Source of the DNA: Pseudocercospora fijiensis CIRAD86
Lineage: Eukaryota; Ascomycota; Dothideomycetes; Mycosphaerellales; Mycosphaerellaceae
Length of the DNA stretch: 64,000 bases
Assembly: GCF_000340215.1 (NCBI RefSeq)
Contig: NW_006921542.1
Span: forward strand, 1,330,267 to 1,394,266
Reading direction: 5' to 3'
Made by a program: the position numbers and the translations under genes
The notes under the pieces: generated by a model
The model's input: the letters and a program-made list of their open reading frames with translations, nothing else
Database searches by the model: none
What the model was told of the DNA's origin: nothing
Shown: positions 47,861-58,109 of the stretch, piece after piece
Layout: each line of letters starts with the position of its first letter
Numbering within the stretch: the stretch's first letter is position 1

Positions 47861-48119
47861 GCTTCTCTCTTACTATTATAAGGGAAAGGGGCGGGGGCGT
47901 AGCGTATAGTAGTTGTTATCGGTATAGGTATAGAGGAAGAAGTTAAAAGTGTAAGAATGTCGCGAAGCCCTAATTGTTGCCGCCTACGTAACGTTATATA
48001 GGTAAGCTTTCGCAACTACGGCAACTACGCCCCGGCAATAGCAACTACGCCCTAGCAACGGCAACTACGCCCTAGCAACGGCAACCACGCCCTAGCAACG
48101 GTAATAAAGCGTAGTAAAT

Positions 48120-48280
48120 ACAACCTAGTAACTATTATAGCCGGCAATCGTGGCCGGCAGTCGAATAAGAGTGTCCTTATAGCAAAACTACGCCCTAGCA
48201 ACGGCAACTACGCCCTAGCAACGGCAAAAGAGCGTAGTAAATGTAACAGAGTTACTATTATGGCCGGCAATCGTAGCCGG
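48120..48280. repeat. duplicated CGCCCTAGCAACGGCAACTA and GCCGGCAATCG repeats near the right end
   Basis: Repeats of CTACGCCCTAGCAACGGCAA (from about 48005) and two copies of GCCGGCAATCGTGGCCGGCA (48143, 48265) lie about 200 bp inside the right terminus. They could be subterminal transposase-binding repeats, but a similar array at the left end is shorter (38676-38695). Confidence 0.7.
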
Positions 48281-48426
48281 CAGTCGAATAAGAGTGTCCT
48301 TGTAGTAAAACCAATACAGTCTCTAGTTCAAACTAGGAATCTATATAGTTCGAAAAAACCAAACCGGAACTAGGGAGCTAGTTCGCCGCTAAGAAACCAA
48401 ACTATATACGTTTAGTGGTTCGGAAA

Positions 48427-48446
48427 CCGAACCACTGCGGGGTCTA
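48427..48446 (-). repeat. right terminal inverted repeat
   Basis: CCGAACCACTGCGGGGTCTA, the exact inverse complement of the left end. Confidence 0.97.
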
Positions 48447-48454
48447 ATTTTAAA
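48447..48454. other. target site duplication, right copy
   Basis: ATTTTAAA, identical to 38482-38489, followed by the expected satellite continuation CGCTTAGTATAG. Confidence 0.95.
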
Positions 48455-51400
48455 CGCTTAGTATAGTTGGTCCGATATAAACCGGAAGGCGTATACTATA
48501 CGCAAGTCTAATCCGAAACGCTTATAGAAAGTCTTATCCGGAATGTATAAAGTAAGACTAAGTCTAATCCGAAACTAAATACTTATACTAAGCACTATCC
48601 GGAAGGCCTATAGCGAGTAGTACTATCCGGAACGCTTATAGCAAATACTATCTAAAACGCCTATAGTTAAATAGCATTCGAACTATTTATAGCGAATACC
48701 CTATAGGGCCTATATAACGCCTACTACGAGTACTCTATAGAATATCTATAGCGAGTAGTACTATCCGGAACGCGTAGGATAAGCTAACTATCATCTATAA
48801 CGCCTATAATAGGTCTAATTTAGAACGCTTACAATACTAAGTACTATTAAGAAGGCGTATAGTAAGTCTAATCCGGAGCGCTACCTGTTAGTACTACTAT
48901 CTATAACGCCTATACTAAGTTTTATTTAGAACGCGCTATATAGTAATTCTAATCCGAAACGCTTATACTAAGTCTTATCCGGAACGCGTAGAGTAAGTAC
49001 TATCCGGAACGCGTATAGTAGGTCTAATTTAGAACGGTAATAGTAAGTACTATTACGAACGCTTATAGTAAGTAGTACTTTCTAAAATACCTATAGTAAG
49101 TACTATTTATAATACTTAGAGCAAGTTATATCCGAAACGCTTATAGCGAATACTACTAAAAACGCCTATAGCGAGTAGTAATACTCGAAACGCCTATAGC
49201 GGTAACTATCTAAGATATCTATAGCGAGTAGTACTATCCGGAACGCGTAGGACAAGCCTTATTTTAAACGCTTAGTATAGTTCGTCCTATATAAACCGGA
49301 ACGCGTATAGCAAGTCTAATAATCTAATCCGAAACGCCTACAGAAAGTCTTGTCCGGAATATATAAAGTAAGTCTAAGTCCAATCTAAGACTAAGTACTT
49401 ATACTAAGTACTACCCGGAAGGCCTATAGCGAGTAGTACTATCCGGAACGCCTATAGCAAATACTATCTAAAACGCCTATAGCAAACAGCATTCGAACTA
49501 CTTAGAGCGAGTAGCCTATATAGCACCTACTACGAGTACCTTATAAAACGCCTATAGCGAGCACTCTATATAATACGGTATATCTATAGCAGTAGTACTA
49601 TCCGGAACGCGTAGGACAGGCCTCATTTTAAACGCTTAGTATAGTTAGTTCTATATAAACCGGTACGCGTATAGCAAGTCTAATCCGAAACGCTTATAGA
49701 AAGTCTTATCTGAAATGTATAGAGCAAGTCTAACTATCTAAGTCTAATCCGAAACTAAATACTTATATTAAGTACTATCCGGAAGGCTTATAGCGAGTAG
49801 TACTATCCGGATTGCGTATAGCAAGTCCAATCCGGAGCGCTAATAGCAAGTACTATTAAGAACGCTTATAGCAAGTAGTACTATTAAATTACCTATAGTA
49901 AGTACTATTTAGAATACTTATAGCAAGTTATGTCCGAAACGCTTATAGTAAATACTACTAAACCCGATTATAGCGAGTAGTAATATTCGAAACGCTTATA
50001 GCGGCAACCGTCTAAGATATCTATAGCGAGTAGTACTATCCGGAATGCCTATAGCAAATACTATCTAAAACGCCTATAGTTTAATAGTATTCGAACTATT
50101 TATAGCGAGTACCTTATATAACGCCTACTACGAGTACCCTACAAAACGCCTATAGCGAGTACTCTATAGAATATCTATAGCGAGTAGCACTATCCGGAAG
50201 GCGTAGGATAAGCTAACTATTATCTATAACGCCTATAAAAAGTCTAATTTAGAACGCCTATAATACTAAGTACTATTTAGAACACAAAGGTCTATTTAAA
50301 ACGCGCTATATAGCAATTCTAATCCGAAATGCCTATACTAAGTCTTATCCGAAACGCGTAGAGTAAGACTATCCGGAACGCTAATACCAAGTACTACTAA
50401 GAACGCTTATAGCAAGTAGGACGATCTAAAGTACCTATAGCAAGTGCTATTTAGAATACGTATAGCAAGTCTAATCCGAAACGCCTATAGCAAATACTAC
50501 TAAAAGCGCTTATAGCGAGTAGTAATATTCGAAACGCTTGTAGCGGTAACTATATCATCCGAGATATCTATAGCAAGTAGTACTATCCGGAACGCTTATA
50601 GCAAACACTATCTAAAACGCCTATAGCAAACAGTATTTTAACTACCTATAGCGAGTACCCTATATAACGCCTGCTACGAGTACCTCAGAGAACGCCTATA
50701 GCGAGCACTCTATAGAATACCTATAGCAAGTAGTACTGTCCGGAACGCGTAGGACAAGCCTTATTTTAAACGCTTAGTATAGTTAGTCCGATATAAACCG
50801 GAACGCGTATAGCAAGTCTAATCCGAAGTACTGCTAAGAACGCTTATAGCAAGTAGTACTATCTAAAATACCTATAGTAAGTACTGTTTAGAATACTAAT
50901 AGCAAGTTATATCGGAAGCGCTTATAGTAAATACTACTAAAAACGCTTATAGCGAGTAGTAACATTCGAAACGCTTATAGCGGTAACTGTTTAAGATATC
51001 TATAGCGAGCAGTACTATCCGGATCGCCTATAGTAAAGACTATCTAAAACGCCTAAAGCTAAACAGTATTCGAACTACCTATAGCGAGTACCCTATATAA
51101 CGCCTACTACGAGTACTCTATAAATATAGGAATTTCAATTTAGAACACTTATAATCCTAAGTACTATTTAGAACGTATATAGTAAGTCTAATCCGGAGCG
51201 CTAACAGTTAGTACTACTATCTATAGCGCCTATAGTAAGTTTTATTTAAAACGCGCTATATAGTAATTCTAATCCGTAACGCTTCTACTAAGTCTAATCC
51301 GGAACGCGTAGCGTAAGCACTATCCGGAACGTATATAGCAAGTCTAATTCGCAACGCTAATAGCAAGTACTATTAAAATTTAAGCACGCTTATAGCAAGC

Positions 51401-52550
51401 GGTACTACCTAAAGTGCCTATAGTAAGTACTATTTAGAATACTTATAGCAAGAAGTACTATATTATATCCGAAACGCTTATAGTAAATACTATTTCAAAC
51501 GCCTATAGGAAATAGTATTCGAACTACCTATAGTAAGTACCCTATATAACGCCTACTACGAGTATCCTATAGGGCGCCTATAGCGAGTGCTCTATAGAAT
51601 ATCTATAGCGAGTAGTACTATCCGGAACGCGTAGGACAAGCCTTATTTTACACGCTTAGTACAGTATAAACCGGAAGGCGTATAGCAAGTCTAATCCGAA
51701 ACGCTTATAGAACGTCTTATCCGGAATGTATAAAGTAAGTCTAAGTCTAATCCGAAACTAAATACTTATACGAAGCACTATCCGGAAGGCCTATAGCGAG
51801 TAGTACTATCCGGAACGCTTATAGCAAATACTATCTAAAACGCCTATAGTTAAATAGCATTCGAACTATCTATAGCGAGTACCCTATATAACGCCTATAG
51901 CGAGTACTCTATAGAATATCTATAGCGAGTAGTACTATCCGGAACGCGTAGGATAAGCTAACTATTATCTATAACGCCTATAATAGCTCTAATTCAGAAC
52001 GCTTATAATACTAAGTACTATTTAGAACGCGTATAGTAAGTCTAATAACTCTAATCCGGAGCGCTAACAGTTAGTACTACTGTCTATAACGCCTATACTA
52101 AGTTTTATTTAGAACGTACTATATAGCAATTCTAATCCGAAACGCTTATACTAAGTCTTATCCGGAACGCGTAGAGGAAGTCTATCCGGAACGCAAATAG
52201 CAAGTACTATTAGGAACGCTTATAGCAAGTAGGACTATCTAAAATACCTATAGTAAGTCCTATTTAGAATACTTATAGCAAGTCTAATCCGAAACGCTTA
52301 TAGTAAATACTACTAAAAACGCTTATAGCGAGTAGTAATATTCGAAACGCTTATAGCGGTAACTGTCCGAGATAGCTATAGCGAGTAGTACTATCCGAAA
52401 CGCTTATAGCAAATACTATCTAAAACGCCTATAGTTAAATAGGATTCGAACTATTTATAGCGAGTACCTTATCTAACGCCTACTATAAGTACCCTATAAA
52501 ACGCCTATAGCGAGTAGTACTATCCGGAACGCGTAGGATAAGCCTTTCGA
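48455..52550. repeat. 25-26 bp satellite array, right part
   Basis: Same unit and higher-order phrases as the left part; the phrase containing CCTTATTTTAAACGCTTAG occurs again near 49256, 50760 and (diverged) 49620 and 51640 at irregular spacing. About 6.6 kb of satellite is present in total, excluding the transposon. No gene. Confidence 0.9.
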
Positions 52551-52950
52551 GCCTACCGCTCCGAGCAAATACCGCCGGATTAGGCGCGAACGATACCGCC
52601 TCGAGCAAAAAACGCCGCCGGATTAGGCGTAAACGACGGAGACGGCCTCGGAAACACTACTATCGCGGCGCCGGAGCGTTATAGTCGATCCCGCGACTCC
52701 TACGCCTTCCGGACCGCGCGAGAATCGAGAAATTTTAAAGTTCCTCGCCGCCGACTAATTAGAGTCGGCTTTTCGGTCGTTTTAAGCCGCACTAAGCCTA
52801 AAGGGGCCCCAACTTTTGTTAAGTTGTTATATTATAGAAGTCTCGTACACTTTTATATATAGCTATTTACCGTATACTTAGCTACCTATACTACTTCTAT
52901 ATAGTGACTGCGGCTTTCGTAGATCTAGGAGTAACATATTTGTTGCTTAA
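52551..52950. repeat. RIP-mutated GC-richer segment
   Basis: It contains two copies of GCCGGATTAGGCG (about 52571 and 52616) and CpG-rich sequence without CpA/TpG. It ends where host-like DNA resumes near 52930. No coding signal was recognised. Confidence 0.6.
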
Positions 52951-53275
52951 TTGATTAGGCACACTGTTCGAAGGTATCTGTTAGTGTGAGGCTAAACAAA
53001 ATTCCGCTGCACACGTCTCGTGAAGCTGCCGTTGCCCGTCTGCCTTCAACGGAATTATTTCTGGGACATCGGCGAACAACTTGCGCTGCACTGTATACAG
53101 GGTCTCGAGACTTGAGCGTGGCCGATTGGGTCGGCTGTCGGATCTTCCCGGCTGTGACCGCCGCGGAGCTGAGCCTCTCCCTCGAACCTCTCTCCTCACA
53201 GACACGACAACAACAGCGCAGAGTATTCCATCGCATCGCATCGACGTGCGCAGCCTCACTGGCCCCATAACTCCC

Positions 53276-54655
53276 ATGTCCTCGCAGCAGTCACCTTCTG
53301 GTCGCACCGCTCTGTCACCGTCACCGTCACCGTCTCCAGGGTCTGTGTCACCGCCGCCGACGACGAGCGGGCTCCCACCATCGCCTCCTGCGTCTCCGCT
53401 CCCCAAGCAGCTCAAGAAGGCGAGCGGCCTTCCCTCTCTCTCCAGCGCGCGCGCATCTGCCTCTTCTCCATCACGCTCCTCCTCGCCACCCTCTACGTCC
53501 GAATCCCTTGCCCGGCAGACAAAGCTTCGCGACATTGCCAGTCAGATTGCCGGCTTACGGTCCGATCACCACGCAGAGCGCCACTCTCAGCTCCACGCCA
53601 TCTGCCTCAGTCCATACACGCTCGCCGACTTTGAACACTATCTTCTGCACGAACATCGAGATCGGGGGCTGTCGGCGTGGTGGCAGCATCGGGCGCGCTA
53701 CGAATACGGCGCCGAGACAAATGCATTGCAGCTGTGGATGCCGGGGGAGATTCACGAGCGCTTCATTCGGAGCTTTGCTACCGAGCTGACTGAACAACTT
53801 GCACATACAATCCGCAACCTCAATGGATCTGAATGGAGGCGTGTTGTAGAAGCATTGAGTGACGTATGTGATACGGGCAGTCCGAACTTGAAGCTGCACT
53901 GGGAAGAGGATGCAATTTCATACCCAAGGCAGCCCGACGCATCGTTCAAACACTCCTCCCACAATACAACATATCCCACTTTTCTTCTCGAGGTCGCCAA
54001 GACGGAAAGTTTGGACAAGCTGCAGAGAGACGGGCACAACTGGATCTCCGGCACGCAGGCCTTGGTGAAATGCGTAGTGGGCGTCCACCTGGATCCTGTG
54101 AAGAATGACCAGAGGGCAATCATCAGTGTGTGGCGAGGGAGTAGGGAAGAGGATGAGTTCACAATTGAAATGCCAGTCCGAGAGGAGGAGTTCCGTTCAG
54201 CGGACGGCCAACCTGTTCCTGGAATGCTGCGCCTCTCCGCCTGGGACCTCTTGAGTGACTCTGTCTTGGCTGAACATTTTCCGGATCTTCTTCCTGCCAC
54301 GCTCCAGTCTGTGTTTATCGACATCCCATATGCACGACTCGCTGCAATGCTTCAGAAAGCGGAAGCGCCGCCAGACGACAACATCGTGGCTCGCGATACG
54401 AAGAAGCTGAAAGGTCCCAAACGGAAGCGAAGTTCCTCGCCGGAAGAATTGAGCGATAACGCAGAGGCCAATTTCGTGGCGCATGAAGCAAAGGCACAAA
54501 AGCGAGCCAAGGCAGAGGCTGGACCTTCTTATCATGGGCGCAGGGGCAGGCATTTGCCAGCAGAATCTTCCCGATCACTCCGATCACGACCTCTACCAGT
54601 TGCCGTCTCGTCTCCGGACTCTTTGCCGCTCTCGCAGCAAGGAGAAGAAACCTGA
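53276..54655 (+). CDS. PD-(D/E)XK nuclease-fold-like protein
   Basis: A 459-residue intronless ORF. The frame is open upstream to 53081, but the ATG at 53276 (MSSQQSPSGRTALSP) starts the typical Ser/Pro-rich tail. The tail (1-80) is disordered. A globular region at about 85-345 contains RQPDASFKH (Asp221), then TFLLEVAKTES (Glu239, Lys242), which fits the PD...ExK active site of restriction-endonuclease-like proteins, with an upstream helix-rich segment. Residues about 365-400 carry basic nuclear signals (KKLKGPKRKRS). Many fungi have families of such proteins, often fast-evolving and near repeats; the function of this one is not known. It is the first host-like gene to the right of the satellite. 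Catalytic activity is inferred from two motifs only. Confidence 0.65.
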   Translation: MSSQQSPSGRTALSPSPSPSPGSVSPPPTTSGLPPSPPASPLPKQLKKASGLPSLSSARASASSPSRSSSPPSTSESLARQTKLRDIASQIAGLRSDHHAERHSQLHAICLSPYTLADFEHYLLHEHRDRGLSAWWQHRARYEYGAETNALQLWMPGEIHERFIRSFATELTEQLAHTIRNLNGSEWRRVVEALSDVCDTGSPNLKLHWEEDAISYPRQPDASFKHSSHNTTYPTFLLEVAKTESLDKLQRDGHNWISGTQALVKCVVGVHLDPVKNDQRAIISVWRGSREEDEFTIEMPVREEEFRSADGQPVPGMLRLSAWDLLSDSVLAEHFPDLLPATLQSVFIDIPYARLAAMLQKAEAPPDDNIVARDTKKLKGPKRKRSSSPEELSDNAEANFVAHEAKAQKRAKAEAGPSYHGRRGRHLPAESSRSLRSRPLPVAVSSPDSLPLSQQGEET

Positions 54656-54693
54656 TCGCCGCACTCTCGACCCCCAACACATCTTCCTTCTTC

Positions 54694-54966
54694 ATGGCAC
54701 GACCCTTCTTCTCCCGAGCTCAGCAGAGAGTCCTGGCACCACGACACCCACTCCGCATGTTTTGCTGTCTCGGTATCGCGTGGTTCGCACAAAAACGCAT
54801 TGGCGACTTTGATGTCTCGGCGTATCGAATTCGAGCAAGCGGCTCCAAAGTACGACATGCCCTGCGCGACGAGATGACTTCCCGAATGGAAGGACAATTC
54901 TCATTCTTGGGGTTGGTTTTCGAGAGAGATTGGGAACTGGGAGTACAGATCTTGGAAGGCTTGTAG
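54694..54966 (+). CDS. small ORF of uncertain status
   Basis: A 90-codon ORF, MARPFFSRAQQRVLAPRHPL through SYR-like charged sequence to FERDWELGVQILEGL. The C-terminal half (VRHALRDEMTSRMEGQFSFL) looks plausible as protein. It follows the nuclease-like gene by only 38 bp and could be a fragment or a separate short gene. No domain is recognised. Confidence 0.3.
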   Translation: MARPFFSRAQQRVLAPRHPLRMFCCLGIAWFAQKRIGDFDVSAYRIRASGSKVRHALRDEMTSRMEGQFSFLGLVFERDWELGVQILEGL

Positions 54967-55051
54967 AAACGTCGATTGCAAGAAGAAAAGAATTCACTCT
55001 TCTGCTTATGCCTCATTCTCACTCCTGTAGCTCATGCCTCGTGCTCATTCC

Positions 55052-55569
55052 TCAATCGCCGTGACCCCTACCACTCTCTGATTTGCTCGACTTCGTGGGC
55101 TTCTTGCAGTCGGCGAGTTCGATATTCTGCAGGACGAGTTGGTGTAGGCCAGCATCGGTGAACTGTAGCAAGTGTCAGTACATTGGGGACCGATCAATGG
55201 AGGTGAACCTACGTTCTCAATGGGAGCCAGTTTTGCAGGTCGTCCCGAGCTCAACAGTGACCTCAATGTCGTCGATGGCGGTGCAGTGGGTGCCTTCATG
55301 AGCATCAGCTCAATACCAAAGAGAATGTTCTCTGGTTCACGAACTCGTAGCGCGATGTCCTCAGAACCAAGGAGAACGTTCTCCAGTTCCAGGACTTGCG
55401 GCGCGACGTCTCTATAGTCTCTGGACCACTCGTAGACGGCGCCTTGCCCGACCCAGTTGCCCTCGTTGCCTCTTCGGCGCTGGAACGCGTCGTAGTCGAA
55501 AGCGACTCTCTCTGTCCACCAGGCAGTGCAGAAGCTCGACATCGGCGGTTTTGGCGGCTGCTGCGACAT
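55052..55569 (-). CDS. uncharacterised protein with PTAPP motif, two exons
   Basis: Exons are 55569-55213 and 55162-55052, with a 50-nt intron (GTAGGT donor, CTGAC branch, CTACAG acceptor). Splicing gives 155 residues and removes an unlikely C-terminal tail of the unspliced frame. It begins MSQQPPKPPMSSFCTAWWTE and contains ENVLLGSEDIALRVREPENI, KAPTAPPSTT and, after the splice, FTDAGLHQLVLQNIELADCK. No known domain. Diverged copies of its central region follow upstream at 55705-56067 and 56222-56659, so it belongs to a small local family. Confidence 0.6.
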
Positions 55570-55704
55570 TTTCGTCTGCGCTTGAGGCGATTGGGTTGGG
55601 TGATGGGCGGCCAGTGAGCTTTGGCGGCTGCTGCGCCGTCGTCGCCTGCTGTTAAGGCGACTGGGTCTGAGATGGGAAGCTCGTAGGCGCTGACGACTGC
55701 TGTG

Positions 55705-56067
55705 TCATTGTCGCCTGCTGTTTAGGCGACTGGGTCGAAGATTGGCAGCTGCTGCTTCATTTTCGGCAGTTGAGGCGACTAGGTCAGAGATGGGCGGCGC
55801 AGTAGGCTTGATGATGCCCATTGGGTGCTTCGACGAATTCGAGGTCGTTGCCTCACGAGTGCTGGAACGCGATCGTAGTCCAATGACTGTCTCTGGACGC
55901 CAATGGCTTTGCGTGGCGGTCTCTACTCGAATACAGATTACCACCCAACCCACCCGAGGAAGGGATTTGTCCGATCTGCAGGCTGCCGCAACCAGCTGAG
56001 TTTCAATGCGTACATCAATGGATGTCAGCCGAGACGTCACCGCATTTGTTTGAGTATCGTGAGACAT
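55705..56067 (-). pseudogene. diverged relative of the PTAPP gene
   Basis: A 120-codon minus-strand ORF with SSKHPMGIIKPTAPPISDL, matching the KAPTAPP region of the neighbour and the EFTAPPISVP region of the next copy. The N-terminal part does not match. It is probably a decayed duplicate. Confidence 0.4.
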
Positions 56068-56221
56068 GTCCTGACTGATTAACCGAATTCGATATTGAGA
56101 ACTCTAAAGCTGCGCCCCGTGATTGCTAGTACTCATCAACATGCTTCTGCCATATGCTTTCATGTCCTCTGCACGCGCGCCAATTCATGACCGCTTCCAT
56201 CCGGCCTTTGCGGCTGCTGCA

Positions 56222-56659
56222 TCATGATCCCCTGCTATTGAGGCAACCCAGTGGGACGGAGATGGGCGGCGCGGTGAACTCATATTTATGTGGAACATCG
56301 TTGGGCGCTTGGAGGAATTCGGACGAGGACGTGGTGAGTGAGGATGGTGACTCGGATGCCTCTGGCAGTGCGTCATGGAGGTCATCGATGCCTTGCACAG
56401 AGGATTCTCGGGGCGGCGCGGTGGGCTCATGGCCGCCTGCAGTATCACTGGGTGTTCCGACGAATTCGTGGGACGATATGGTGGGTATGATGACTCGGAT
56501 GACTCTGATGCAGCGTCGTAGAGGTGTCATCTTTGCCCTGGACAGAGGGATTCTTGAAGTCAAAGTTAGTGAATGGCTTTGGGAGAGGATTGCGCTCGCA
56601 GTGCTTTGGTTTGCCCATAGGACAAGAATTGGTCGACAATTGGCATACGCTGTGGGCAA
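56222..56659 (-). CDS. possible gene with two internal repeats of the PTAPP module
   Basis: A 145-codon ORF with two consecutive units of about 50 residues: SSHEFVGTPSDTAGGHEPTA-PP and SSSEFLQAPNDVPHKYEFTA-PP. The DNA copies are centred near 56440 and 56300, and each has a CGACGAATTC- or GGAGGAATTC-like core. It may be a fragment of a longer gene. No domain is recognised. Confidence 0.4.
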   Translation of the reverse strand: MPTAYANCRPILVLWANQSTASAILSQSHSLTLTSRIPLSRAKMTPLRRCIRVIRVIIPTISSHEFVGTPSDTAGGHEPTAPPRESSVQGIDDLHDALPEASESPSSLTTSSSEFLQAPNDVPHKYEFTAPPISVPLGCLNSRGS

Positions 56660-57244
56660 AGATGAAGTCTTGAAAAACGAGAACTTTGCTGTGGTAGGCG
56701 AATGAAAGGTTGTAAGGAGAACTTGGTGATAGCGCGAATGTCGGAGGTTTGACGAGTCCTACCGATACAGGCTTGGCAGCGCTCAGCGATTCAGCCAGCC
56801 TTGAACCACACCATTATGATACATTGCCATTGTAGTGCATCCCGCACAGTTTTGGATGATAGAACTCGATGCTGCGATTCCTCTGTTGCAGGAATCATTG
56901 CAATCGCATCGTAGTGTAGCGCACGCATATGAATCCAACAAAGATCGAAACAGCATCAGAAACTTCTCCTTCCCCACGTTACGGCAGGCGAGGGGCCGTT
57001 CCGTCGGCCCGCGTAGACCTTTTTGTCCAAGGAGATGGTATGTTCGCCCTCAGAGTGTGTGCGTATCAAAAGCCCATGCGCTGCGACGACAATGAGTGGC
57101 TGTGGAGGTGTGGGGGTTAGAGTGGAAGAAGGAGGGGTGATGCGGTGGCGGTATCATGCATGGTTGGAAGCGGTACAGGCGGTGCAGGCGGCCAGCGGCT
57201 CTCTCGAAGCTCTCTTCTCGCTTGGCCACCACAATCGGAGATGA

Positions 57245-57966
57245 ACCTGCCTTCAGACGACAGGCCTTCAGACGACAAGCCCGAAGACGGTTCAGGTGCA
57301 AGACAAGTTGTCTCTTCCCACACTCTTATGCCCGACTTTCACACCTCGCTGGTGCCGCGTTTCTACACCAAAGGCAGGCACGAAGCCTCTGGATGGAGAT
57401 CAGACAAAGCAAGAATGACTGCAGCGAGGACTCGGACTATGGCTCCAATGGCCGCCGGAGCAAGGAGAGGCTTTCAAGGATTGTCAAGGATGCTATCGTC
57501 AGACCAAGTCACCAAGGCTTCACATTGGCGCGCGTGATGGGTTGTGAGGTAGCATCGTCGGCTGAAACAGCTTCGAAAGGAAGGAAGATTCATATCACGG
57601 ATTGGCGCCAGCAAGCCGAAGAAGCCCTGGATCGAGCGAACCTGGCGGCACAGAAATCGACGCAAAATGATGAGGCGGGTCTCTGATTGCGTCTTCGAAG
57701 AAAGTGGCCCGATTTCCATCAACGCTTACCTGGGCAGGTCTGGCGACACGCCATTCAGCCTTCGCGGGTCTTCGAAGTTCTCTTCGAGGAACATGGCAAG
57801 ATTCCCGTCACGGCAGCACTCGCACCGATTACTCTCGTACCCATCGAACTCCCCAAGCCCAACGGAGATCAATTTGAAAGCATCGACATCACCACGCCTT
57901 TGCAGCAACAAAAGCCGACCTCATCGTTGTGTGGACTCCGGCATTTCTCAGCACTCTTGATGGTAT
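57245..57966 (+). pseudogene. decayed gene of unknown function
   Basis: Coding-like segments appear in shifting frames on the plus strand: SEDSDYGSNGRRSKERLSRI and TLARVMGCEVASSAETASK (to a stop at 57686), then ALAPITLVPIELPKPNGDQF and DITTPLQQQK. After a one-base shift near 57912 comes ADLIVVWTPAFLSTLDG. Restoring one base would join the last two. I do not recognise the protein. Confidence 0.45.
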
Positions 57967-58109
57967 AGGCGCGAAGAACGCACGACTCTCTGCGGAAGGG
58001 CGAAGATCGTCGCGCCATAGCTCATCTCAAGGCAAGGAACGAGGGCGAGACAGCTACCCCCAAGGCGTGGAGCATCACATGGCGTCGCGGCTTCAGCTTC
58101 CTGGTCTTG

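Larger units (their letters stand above)
38490..48446. mobile_element. 9957-bp hAT-superfamily transposon carrying histone H3-like genes
   Basis: It is bounded by a perfect 20-bp terminal inverted repeat, TAGACCCCGCAGTGGTTCGG at 38490-38509 and its complement at 48427-48446, and by an 8-bp target duplication as in hAT elements. Related GTTTGGTTT and TTCGAACTATAT motifs occur just inside both ends. It encodes a hAT transposase and at least four other genes, two of them histone H3-like. It is about two to three times the usual hAT length. It is inserted in satellite DNA and thoroughly RIP-mutated, so all genes are inactive in this copy. Confidence 0.93.
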
